Shown here one piece after another: positions 13,486-25,196 of a DNA stretch of 64,000 nucleotides. Below the pieces are notes generated by a model. That model saw only the letters and a list, made by a program, of their open reading frames with translations, was not told the DNA's origin and ran no database searches. The number at the start of each line of letters is the position of its first letter. The first letter of the stretch is position 1. The stretch lies in NCBI GenBank assembly GCA_017607445.1, contig JAEVHH010000001.1:3658001-3722000 (forward strand). Reading direction: 5' to 3'. Source of the DNA: Histoplasma ohiense (taxonomy: Eukaryota; Ascomycota; Eurotiomycetes; Onygenales; Ajellomycetaceae). Made by a program: the position numbers and the translations under genes.

Positions 13486-16400
13486 TTTGTAGATGTCGAG
13501 GGCAGCAGTGTTCTTCAAGACAGATGCAGATTCTCAGATTGAATGATTGTATTCTATTCATTTGATGAGATATTTATGATGGTGGTGGTTGATTCTATTG
13601 TCAAGAATTGCTTTGATTTCTCATTTGAGTTCATTGTCTTCTTCTACAATGATGAATGACTGTCAATTGGAGATTCTCTGTGAGGGGAATGGATCCTCAG
13701 CTGCAGATCAGAGCAGGTTTGTATGAAAGATATTGTAAATGCCAGATGAAATGTTGAGTTGATAATTATGTGTGTCTAGCACTTTCTTCACTGTATACTT
13801 GATGTGATGATAATCTAGTGTATGTGAGGGGTGGTTCATTCTTATGTTCTTGAGATTCAGTCAGACTTTGTCTTCTATATGATATCAGATCACAGAACTT
13901 CTTCTGATGTTCATTTAATTCTTATAATCTTACTAAATACTGATCATTGAAGCTTCTGCTCATTTGTGAACTTTCTTCAACTTGCTCATGATATTCTCTG
14001 CTGTCTGTATAAGACTGCAGATGTATGTGGTTTCTCAGAGAGTCTCAGAGAAGTTCAGAATCTCTAAGTTGTATCTGTGTAGAAGAAAAAATGAGCTTAC
14101 ATCTGTTGTGATGAAATCTCAACTATTAATCACAATCTCAGTGTGTGGCAGCAGATTGCTTCAGTTGTCTTGTGTGTAATTGCAGAACTTACAGAGAATG
14201 TTCTTTACTATTTATATCATTCTTTTGATAGCTTCATCAGTCTCTGAGTGATATACTGTTGATAACTTTTGTTCAATTCTTAATAATTGACATACACAGA
14301 CTCAGAATGTGCTGATGAATTGACTGTCTCTATCTGACACAATGAATGAAGACAGATTGTGTATATGATAGAACAGGCTTCTGATGAAGACATCTGCAAC
14401 TACTTCAGTGTCCATCTTATCACAGAGCTGTAGTATTACACTCTTGCTGAGTTGATTGACAATGACTAGAATGTTTGTAGAACCTCTGCTTTTAAGTAAG
14501 AAAACTGCAAAATTGATAGCTATATTGTGTCAAGTTCAGTTGAGAACAGATAGAGGCTTCAGCATCTCTTTTCAGTGTTCACATCATACTGTCACTGAGC
14601 TGCAGTGATCACAGTTGTGTATGAATCAGTATATATCTTTTGATATATCTGATCAGTAGAATTCTTGAGCAATAATATTGTACATGATTTCACATTCTGA
14701 GTGTCTGATCATCAGCAAGTCATGAATTTCTTGCAAGATCTGTGTTTGTAGAAGTTCTGAATTGAGGACTCATTGTCTATCTCAAAAGCATAAATGATTG
14801 TCATTGTCAATTGAATATGCTGAGATATCTGTTCTTGGGTATACATCTGCAGAGAATCAAGATGCTTTACTTTGTACAGCTTTGATGACTTGCTGTCAGA
14901 ATTCATCTGCTTCTGCTGCTAGTCTTTATTGTTCTTCAAGTGAGGGTTCTTGAGCTCAGAACTGGTTGATATGTACATGGAGTTTGTCTGATTTTGTAGA
15001 ACTTTCTATAATTGCAGAGTTGATTAATCAATACTCTCAGTATTTCCATCTATTGTTCAAGTCATCAGATGACATATCTTATTCTTGATGAGACAGAGCA
15101 TTCACAAAAGTGTTCTCTACTTCAGATTAATAATGAATTGTAAATGAAAAACAGCTAAGAAACAATGACCAATGCATATGTCTTTCAGTGAGTTTATGAA
15201 TGATTGTGAAGTACTCTAAGTTCTTATGATTGGTAACAATCTCAAACTTTTCAACATTCATAAGTTTGAACTCTTATTCTTTGAGATATTGTATGATTGC
15301 TAGAAGCTTCTTGTTGTAGATCTTGTAGTTGTATTCAGTGAGTGACATCTTTTTCAAGATGAAAGCACAGAGTTGTAGAATATCTTTGTTATCATATTGC
15401 ATCAGTGCTTCATCTACTACATAATCTGAGGTGTCTGTTTTGAGAATTGTATGCTTATCCAGATTGAATGATTGCAGCATCAGAGTGTTTGTAAATATAC
15501 ACTTCAGCTTTTTGAATGCTGCATCTGCTTCATCAGTCCATTGAAATACAGTGTCTTTCTGAGTCAGATCTGTCAGTGATTGTATGATGTTGAAGAAGTC
15601 TTTGATGAATCTTTGATAGAAGTTGATGAATTCTAGAAAGCTTCTAGTCTCTTTTACTGAGACTGATGTCTCTCAGTTGAGGATTGCTTCCATCTTCTTA
15701 GAATCCATGCATACATCTTTTTCAGCTTTGATGATGAATTCTAGATAGATTATAGACTTGATCTTAAAGTTGCATTTGTCAATGTTCATTTATAGTCTGA
15801 CTTTTTGTAGATGATCAAGCACTTGTCATATGTGCTTGCAGTGCTCAGTGAGCAGTTCATCAGTGAAGATCAGAATATCATTCATGTACACTGAGATGAT
15901 CTTGTTAAGCAGATCTCATAGAGCTCAGTTAATGTATTTCTGAAATGTGCTTGAGATGTTCACTAATTCAAAGAGGATTACTGTTCATTTGTATAATCTG
16001 TAATGTGTATGAAAAGTGATTAGCCATTCATCACCTTCATTAATCCTTATCTTATAGAAGGCTGCAGAGATGTCAAGCTTTGTAAATCATTTTGTTTTTT
16101 CTATTTGTTTGAGGATTTTGTTGATGAGTGGAAGAGGATATCAGTCCTTCCACATAATCTTATTGAGTTCTTGATAGTCAATGCAGAATTGTAAGCCTTC
16201 TTCTGATTTCTTTGCAAACAGTACAGATGCTGCAGTGAGTGAGTTGCTAATATGAATGAAGTCTTTGTTCAGTAATCTGTTGAGTGTTTTTTGTAGAATG
16301 AGAAGCTTGTTGTGTGACATGCTGTAGAGAGAATCTCAGAGTGGTTGTGAGTTCTTATTATTTTTCTTGATGAGCTTGATTGTATGATCTATGCTGGGTT

Positions 16401-18464
16401 CTCAGTGAGAGAGAAGCTTTTCAACTTCTTTCTCATTGAACATGTCTGCAAAGTCTTTGTACAATTCAGATAGTTTTTTGTGTGATTTCTTGGAGTCTTT
16501 GAGTTCTAACTTTTCTAATGCTTTTTTGATATCTGCTATACTAGCAGTGAACACTTGGACATTCTTCTTTTCATATGCTTGACAGATTAGTAGTTTGTAT
16601 GCTTCTGCTGATATCTGAATGAGATCAGTGATTCTATCAATATTCTTCTTGTAAACATGATCATCTTCTGGGAAAATAAGACAGTGGTTGCATGTGTTCA
16701 ACAGAGTTTCAAATTCTGTGAGTCATGATAGACTGAGTATTAGATTGTATTCAAGGTCTTGTATTTTGTATGTGTATATGTTCTTTTTCTTGTGTTCTTC
16801 TATATTGATGTTAAATCTTATCATGTTGTAGAAGGCTGATCCTCTGAAGTCATCAAATCCACTGAGTTTATACAGTTTGAAAAAGAGGATACACTGGAGC
16901 TTATGCTTCTCAATCAGCTGGGTGTCTATAAGAGCATAATGAAGGAAACCACTGTCTATCATTGCTTGTATATTGACTAGGCTATTTACAATGACAGAGA
17001 TTATGATTGCATTCACTTGCATTTTCTGCTTGAATCTTCAGCTAGCTTTCTGCTTCTTGAGCTCTCATTCATATTTTAGAGTGAGAGCTCATCTTTTCTC
17101 TGTTCTTGTCTATCCACAGATGACACAGTGTTTATGTGTGTGGGGGGTTTACTCAGAGTGATTGTATTTGAACATTGATTTGTGAAGTGCTCTGACTTGT
17201 TGCAGCATATGCAGACTTCTCTGACAATTCAGTCAGTAGTGTTCTTCTCTGAGATGTTGAGAACTCTTGAGTGACTTGCATTTACATGTGAGACTCAGTT
17301 CATTGATTCTGATTCAGAGGTGGGGAGTGCTGTAGAGTGGTTTGAAGTATACACATTTGTTCAGCAGAATTCTCTGTGATTTTGAAGTGCATGAAATTGA
17401 GACAGATTGTTGTTCAACAGACAAAGATCAGCACAGAATTCACTGTATATTGAGAGCTTCAGACACTCTACACTTCAGTTATGCAACTGAAAGTTCAAAT
17501 TCTTGAACAGTATATTGATCTTGACAGTGTCATCTCAGTCTTGTTCATCTGCTTCTAGAAGCTTGCAATTGAATTCAGAAAGATAAGTTGCCAACACAAC
17601 ATTCATCTAATGAGTCTGATTAAGCCAGTCTAGCACCTTGGCTTGAAGTGTAGAATTGAGGAAGAGAGAGTTGAGTTGTTGAAAGACTAGCTCTGACATA
17701 CACTGATGATTCTGGCAATGACTCATTCAGAATTGAAATTTTGCTAATGTGTTGTCATTCAATCTGCTATAAATATATCATGCTTGATTGAATAGTGAGT
17801 CTATTGCTTGTTTGTCAATGTCCAATTTGGCATTCACTTTTGACTTCCACACAAGGTAGAGTGCTAGATCTCTCTCATATTTATCAAGAATTGAGAGCTT
17901 CTCTCTTGGGGGCTTTTTGTAAGATGTGGGTGTAGAAGGAACAGTGAACACAGAAGTGCTCATTTCAGCAAATCATCATTGCAATTCAGTCATCTGTAGC
18001 ATCTGTTGCTGAAGGATGCTTTATAGATCTAAGTTGTCATCCACTGTGTTCAGATGTGATGGGTGTTTGTAGAATTGTTTGTAGTTCATTTCAATATCTA
18101 AGAATATGTAATAATAATAAAAGAAAAGAAATACTTGTAGACACTCAGTTCTCTCACAGACACTATTTGCAGTGTTGCAGCACTAAGCTTGATCAAGCTT
18201 CTTTGTGAACACTATTCACAGTGTTACAGTTCATAGACACTCAGACCTTATAGAACACAGTCAATTGTGTTTCAAACACTTAGATATGACAGTCTATATA
18301 ACTAATAATAAAAGCACTCAGACTCATAAGAAATCTCTTGTAACAACTAGACACTCAGATCTGTAAACAACACACTCAGATGTAAGAACTGATAACAATG
18401 CACTCAGATGTAAGAACTAATAACAAGACACTCAGATCTTAAACACAGAAGAATCAATTCATAA

Positions 18465-18998
18465 TGTAATAGACATACTTCAATTAATGATTTGATACTA
18501 TTCTAATTACAGATTATGAATTGATTAAGGAAAGAAAGAGAAAAGAAATCAGAAGAAAAGATCATACAAAGAGGGTTCTTATAGAGAAAAGTTTGAGATG
18601 GAAGAATATCAGAAGCCACTCCACAGTGAAGTGTGGAGTGGAAGAACATTAAGAGATACACATAAGAATTGTTAGAAGCTATACAAGTGCAGAATGTGAA
18701 GTGGAGAAATCATTGAGAGCTATGCAAAAGAATTGTTAGAGACTATATGAATGTGAAACACAGAATGAGAGAATGTAAGAAGCTACACAGAAGAATTGTT
18801 AGAGACTACACAAATGCAGAGCATGGAGTGGAAGAATGTTAAGAGCTATACAGAAGAATCATTAGAAACTACATGAGCACAGAGCACAGAGTGGAAGAAC
18901 ATTGAGGATTACATGAGATTACAACAGTCAGAAACAAGCGGGTGCAGAAGGGGAGTTGATTATGTAAGTTAATTACTAATGAGTGCTAACCCGTCACA
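18465..18998 (-). repeat. 5' LTR of B2 (534 bp)
   Basis: Reverse-oriented LTR ending GCTAACCCGTCACA on the plus strand. It abuts the truncated copy B3 with no spacer. Confidence 0.9.
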
Positions 18999-19042
18999 AT
19001 TCTATCATCAAGAATTGCTTCAATTTCTCATTTGAGTTCATT

Positions 19043-19408
19043 GTCTTCTTCTATAATTATTATTATTATTATTATTCTTCCGTTATACTCGTATGCAAGC
19101 AGCGCTTATGACGAGTCCTTGTGTGATGTTAAATACAGGCAAGAGTTGGTTATACCGGAGGAATGCTTAGTGTTGAACAGCGCCAAGAATAACAAGAACA
19201 TAGGAAAATTAATGAAAGACAGGATTGGTACATGCAATACAGGTTTCCAGCCCAGAAACAATAAGCTAAATCAGGTAGTAGGTCCGCCCGAAGGTACCTA
19301 CTTGGCAAGTTCACATCCCATTATTTTAGGAGCTGAGAAGTTGGCTCCGGATGTAATGTTGTCCCCTGTGGGTTTCGAACCCACACACCCTGGGTCTTCT
19401 TCTATAAT
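19043..19408 (-). mobile_element. tRNA-derived SINE-like insertion with 15-bp target duplication
   Basis: The insert proper is 19058-19393 (336 bp), flanked by two identical copies of GTCTTCTTCTATAAT (19043-19057 and 19394-19408). On the minus strand it begins within a tRNA-like T arm with a perfect pol III B box (GGTTCGAAACC, about 19373-19383) and ends in an (AAT)n tail. A box and first half of the tRNA head are missing, so it is 5' truncated. It matches 45823-46192. It has normal GC content and intact CG dinucleotides inside a decayed host. A long plus-strand open frame covers it but has no recognisable domain and is probably fortuitous. Confidence 0.8.
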
Positions 19409-22400
19409 GACAGATGACTGTCAATTGAAGATTCTCTGTGAGAGGAATGAATCCTCAGCTGTGGGTTGAAGCAGATTTGTATGAAAGATATCATGAATGT
19501 CAGATGAAGGGTTGAGTTGATAATTATATATATCTAGCACTTTCTTCACTGTATACTTGATGTGATGATAATCTAGTATACATAAGAAATGATTCATTCT
19601 TATGTTTTTGAGATTCAGTCAGACTTTGTCTTCTATATAATATTGAGTTGTAGAACTTTTTCTGATGTTCATTTGATTCTCATAATCTTGCTAAGTACTG
19701 ATTATTGAAGCTTCTGCTCATTTGTGAGCTTTCTTCAGCTTGCTCATGATATTCTCTGCTGTCTGTATGAGACTGTGGATGTATGTGGTTTCTCAGAGAG
19801 TCTCAGAGAAGTTCAGAATCTCTAAGTTGTATCTGTGTAGAAGAAAGAATGAGCTTACATCTGTTGTAACAGAATCTCAACTGTTAATCACAATCTCAGT
19901 ATATGACAGCAGATTGCTTCAGTTGTCTTATGTATAATTGCAGAACTTATGAAAAATGTTCTTTATCATTTATATCATTCTCTCAGTAGCTTCATCAGTC
20001 TCTGAGTGATACACTATTGATAACTTTCATTTGATTTTTAATAATTGATATACATAGACTCAGAGTGCACTGATGAATTGACTGTCTCTATCTGACACAA
20101 TGAATGAAGGCAGACTATATATATGATAGAATGAGCTTCTGACAAAGACATCTGCAACTATTTCAACATTCATCTTGTCACAGAGCTGTAGTATTACATT
20201 CTTGCTGAGTCAGTTGACAATGACTAGAATGTTCATAGAACCTCCACTTTCAGATAAGAAAACTGCAAAATCAATAGCTATATTGCATCAAATTCAGTTG
20301 AGAATAGATAGAGGCTTCAGCATCTTTTTTCAGTATTCATATCATGCTATCACTGAGCTGCAGCAATCACAGTTGCATATGAACTAGCATATGTCTTTCA
20401 ATATATCTAATCAGTAAAATTTTCAGATGATGATATTGTACATGATTTTGTATTCTGAATGCTCAGTCATTGATAAGTCATGAATTTCTTGCATGATCTG
20501 TGTTTGTAGAGATTCTGAATTGAGGACCCATTGTCTATCTTGAAAGTGTAAGCAGTTGTTATTATTGATCAAATATGTTGAGATATCTGTTCTTGAGTAT
20601 ACATCTGCAGAGAATCAAGATGCTCTGCTTTGTATGACTTCAGTAACTTGTTGTCAGAATTTATCTACTTCTACTGCTAGCTTTCATTGTTCTTTGAGTG
20701 AGGGTTCTTGAGCTCAGAACTGATTGACATGTATGTAGAATTCATCTGATTGTGTAAAACTTTTTATAATCACAGAGTCAATTAATCAATGCTTTTGATG
20801 TTTTCATCTGTCATTCAAGTCATCAGATGATATATCTTGTTCTCAGTGAGACAGAGCATCTGCAAGAGTGTTCTCTACTTCAGATCAATAGTGAATTGTG
20901 AATGAAAAACAGTTAAGAAACAATGATCAATGTATATACCTTTCAGTAAGCTTACAAATGATTGTGAAGTACTCTAGATTCTTATGATCAGTAACAATCT
21001 TGAATCTCTCAACACTCATAAGTTCAGATTTTCATTCTTTGAGATATTGTATGATCACTAGAAGTTTCTTGTTGTAGATCTTGTAGTTGCATTCAGCAGA
21101 TGATATCTTTTTTGAGATAAAGATATAAGATTGTAGAATATTTTTGTTGTTATATTGCATCAGTGCTTCATCTACTACATAATCTGAGACATCTGTTTTG
21201 AGAATTGTATGCTTATCTGAATTGAATGATTGCAGTATCAGAGTGCTTGTGAATATATGCTTCAGCTTTTTGAATGCTGCATCTACTTCATCAGTCCATT
21301 GAAATACAGTGTCTTTTCAGATCAGATTCATTAGTGATTGTACAATATCAGAGAAGTTCTTGATAAATCTTCAGTAGAAGTTGACAAACTCTAGAAAGCT
21401 TCTAATTTCTTTTATCAAGATTGATGTCTCTCAGTTGAGAATTGCTTCCATCTTCTTAGAATTCATGCATACATCTTTTTCAGCTTTGATGATGAATTCT
21501 AGATAGATTGTAGACTTGATCTTGAAGTCACATTTATCAATGTTCACTTGCAGTTCAGCTTTTTATAGATGATCAAGAACTTGTTGTATGTGTTTACAGT
21601 GCTCAGTAAGTGATTCATCAGTGAAGATCAAGATATCATTCATATATACTGAGACAATCTCATCAAGTAGGTCTCATAGAGCTCAGTTAATGTATCTCTG
21701 AAATGTACTTGAAGTATTCACTAATTCAAAGAGAATCACTGTTCATTTGTATAATCTGTAATATATGTGAAAAGTAGTTAGTCATTCATCACCTTCATTA
21801 ATCCTTATCTTATAGAAGGCTGCAGAGATGTCAAGCTTTGTAAATCATTTTGCTTTTTCTATTTATTTGAGTATTTCATTGATGAGTAGAAGAGAATATT
21901 GATTCTTCTATGTAATCTTATTGAGTTCTTGATAGTTGACACAGAATCATAAGTCTTCTTCTGATTTCTTTGCAAACAGTACAGATGCTGCAGTGGATGA
22001 GTTGCTAATATGAATGAAGTCTTTGTTCAGTAATTCATTGAGCATTTTTCATAGAATAAGAAGCTTGTCATATGATATGCTGTAGAGAGAATCTCAGAGC
22101 AGTTGTGGGTTCTTACTGTTTTTCTTGATAAGTTTGATTGTATGATCTATACTGAGTTCTCAGTGAGAGGGAAGCTTTTCAGCTTCTTTTTTATTGAACA
22201 CATCTGTGAAGTCTTTATATAATTTGAGTAGTTTCTTGTGCAGTTTCTTGAGATCTCTGAGTTTTAGCTTCTCTAGTGCTTTTTTGATATCTGTCATACT
22301 AGCAGCAAACACTTGGATGTTCTTCTTCTCATGTGCTTGACAGATTAGTAGTTTGTATGCTTCCACTAATATCTGAATAAGATCAGTGGTTCTATCAACA

Positions 22401-24226
22401 TTCTTCTCATAAACACAGTCATCTTCTAAGAAAATAAAGTAGTGATTGTATGTATTCAACAAGGTTTCAAATTCTGTGAGTTATGATAGACTGAGTATTA
22501 GATTGTATTCAAGGTTTTGTATTTTGTATGTGTATATATTCTTTTTCTTGTGTCCTTCTATATTGACATTAAATCTTACCATGTTGTAGAAGGTGGATTC
22601 TCTGAGATCATCAAATTCACTGAGTTTATATAACTTGAGAAAGAGAATACACTGAAGTTTATGCTTCTCAATCAGCTGAATGTCTATAAAAGTGTAATGA
22701 AGAAAACCACTGTCTACTATTGCTCATACATTGATTAGACTATTTACAATGACAGAGATCATGATTGTGTTCATTTGCATCTTCTGCTCAAATCTTCAGC
22801 TAGCTTTCTGCTTCTTGAGCTCTTGTCTATATTTTAGAGTGAGACCTTGTCTTTTCTCTGTTCTTGCCTGTCCACAGGTGATGCAGTGTTCACATGTGTG
22901 AGGGATTTACTCAGAGCAATTGTATTTGAACATTGATTTATGAAGTACTCTGACTTGTTGCAGTGTATGCAGACTTCTCTGATGATTCAGTTGATGATAT
23001 TCTTCTCTGAGATGTTGAGAACTCTCAGATGACTTGTGTTTACATATGAGATTCAATTCATTGATTCTGATTCAGAGGTGAAGAACACTGCAGAGTGGTT
23101 TGAGATGTACATATTTGTTCAGCAGAATTCTCTACAATTTTGAAACATACAGAACTGAGATAGATTGTTGTTCAACAGACAAAGATTAATACAGAATTTG
23201 CTGTATATTGAGAGCTTTGAATACTCTACATTTTGATTATGCAACTGAAAGTTCAAGTTCTTGAACAATATGTTGATTTTGACAGCATTGTCTCAGTCTT
23301 GCTCATCTGCTTCTAGAAGTTTGTGATTGAATTCAGAAAGATAAATTGTCAACACAACATTCATCTGATGAGTCTGATTAAGCCAGTTCAATGCCTTGAT
23401 TTGAAGTGTAGAATTGAGAAAGAGAGAGTTGAGTTGTTGAAAGACTAGCTCTGATGTATACTGATTGTTCTGACAATGATTCATTCAGAGTTGAAATTTT
23501 GCTAACATATCACCATTCAATCTGCTATGAATATACCACACTTGATTGAATAGTGAGTCTATTGCTTGTCTGTTGATGTTCAATTTGATGTTTGCTTTTG
23601 ACTTTCATATGAGATAGAGCACTAGATCTTTTTTGTATTTGTCAAGAATTGAAAGTTTCTCTTTTGAAGACTTTTCATGAGATGTAGATGTAGAAGGAAT
23701 GATGAATACAGAAATGCTCATCTCAGTAAGTTGTTGTTGCAATTTAGTCATCTGTAGCACTTGCTGCTGAAGAATACTTTGTAGATCTAAGTTGTTGTCT
23801 GCTGTGTTTGAATGTGGTGGGTGTTTATAGAATTGTTTGTAGTTCATTTTGATATCTAGAGACATGTAATAATAATAAAAAGAAAAGAGAATACTTGTAG
23901 ACACTCAATCCTCTCACAGACACTATTTGCAGTGTTGCAGTGCTAAGCTTATCAAGCTTCTTTGTGAACACTATTCACAGCATTACAGTTTGTAGACACT
24001 CAGACCTCTTCATAGAACACAGTCAATTGTGTCTCAGATGCTTAGACATGACAGTCTATATAACTAATAATAAGAGCACTCAGATCCATGAGAGATCTCT
24101 TGTAACAACTAGACACTCAAGTCTGTAAACAACACACTCAGACATAAGAACTGATAACAATGCACTCAGATGTAAGAACTAATAATAAGACACTCAGATC
24201 TTAAATACAGAAGAATCAATTTGTAA

Positions 24227-24697
24227 TGTAACAGATGTACTTCAATTAATGATTTGATACTATTCTAATTACAGATTACAAATTGATTAAGAAAAGAAAG
24301 AGAAAAGAAATCAGAAGAAAAGATTGTACAAAGAGAATTTTTATAAAAGAAAGTTCAGAGTGAAAGAATATCAGAAGCCACTCCACAGTGAAGTGTGAAG
24401 TGAAAGAATATTAAGAGATATATGTAAGAATCATTAGAAACTATATGAGTGTGAAGCATGGAGTGAAGGAATCATTGAGAGCTATATGGAAGAATCATTA
24501 GAGACTATATGAGTGTGGAACACAGAGTGGAAGAATGTTAAGAGCTATGCAGAAGAATTGTTAGAAACTATGTGAGTGCAGAGCACAGAGTGGAAGAACA
24601 TTGAGAATTACATGAGATCACAACAGCCAGAAACAAGCGGGTGCAGAAGAGGAGTTGATTGTGTAAGTTAATTACTAACAGATGCTAACCCATCACA
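24227..24697 (-). repeat. 5' LTR of B3 (471 bp)
   Basis: Family B LTR with one 63-bp unit fewer than the 534-bp class. Plus-strand end GCTAACCCATCACA. Confidence 0.9.
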
Positions 24698-24820
24698 GTA
24701 AATTAGTGTGCTCAAAAAGCAACACTGTCTTCTCAATGTTCTGAATCATTGAATGTATATGAGATTTAAACAAAGCCTCAATTTCATAATTCTCTTCAGA
24801 AGTCTGCTAATCAATTAAAT
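24698..24820. other. Left half of the A2 target site
   Basis: AT-rich sequence between the B3 LTR and the A2 LTR. It was contiguous with 31965 onward before A2 inserted (possible target duplication TAAAT/TAGAT). On the minus strand it can be read as a short alpha-helical frame with one TAG. No family is recognised. Confidence 0.4.
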
Positions 24821-25091
24821 TGTAATAGGCGCAACGGAGATATCTATATTAGAAAATAGCTATGTGGCGATAGAAGAACACAGAACACGCCAGAATTAAT
24901 GAAGAGGAACATAGCACACAGCATCATAGATGGCTGTAGTGCATGATGATCATCTATATAATGCTCACTGATATCTGTAGATATTAGAAGATCAGCAATT
25001 AGCTTTGAATAATAGAGATTGCTATCTTCTTAACATTCTATGTGTGTACTTCACACTACTTTCATAATTATACCTACAACCATCTCTTACA
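24821..25091 (+). repeat. 5' LTR of A2 (271 bp)
   Basis: TGTAATAGGCGCAACGG...CTCTTACA. Aligns with 31694-31964 and, reversed, with 3999-4268. Confidence 0.9.
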
Positions 25092-25196
25092 ATTCTAATC
25101 ACTCTAAACTTTATTTGAGTGATCCGTTGTTACACACACCTACAATAAAGCACACAATGTTAGTTAAAACATGCAATATTAGTTAAAACATGCAAG

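Larger units (their letters stand above)
6713..18998 (-). mobile_element. Ty3/gypsy family B copy B2, split by nested B1
   Basis: Minus-strand full-length element whose 3' LTR is 6713-7246 and 5' LTR 18465-18998, both 534 bp. The interior is 7247-7280 plus 13486-18464. Copy B1 was inserted at 7280/13486, with target duplication CTTGT/TTTGT. Joining the flanks restores the end of pol. Gag is around 18100-17200, protease about 16940, RT about 16100-15700, RNase H about 15500-15100, integrase about 14900-13990 and the chromodomain region about 13720-13500. All domains carry TGA stops. The flanking 5-mers (ATTTC left, ATTCT right) do not match. Confidence 0.88.
18999..24697 (-). mobile_element. 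Ty3/gypsy family B copy B3, 3' truncated
   Basis: Minus-strand copy with its 5' LTR at 24227-24697 (471 bp). The gag start is near 23865, with gag to about 22800, protease about 22700, RT about 21900-21400, integrase about 20700-19800 and part of the chromodomain region at 18999-19480. The last pol bases and the 3' LTR are missing at 18999, where B2 begins. A SINE-like element (19058-19393) sits inside it with a perfect 15-bp target duplication. All frames are broken by TGA. Confidence 0.85.

Noticed and set aside
19032..19469. Open frame of 145 codons on the plus strand
   Set aside because: It spans the SINE-like insertion and both copies of its target duplication, so it is a chance fusion of element and flank. 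No domain is present.
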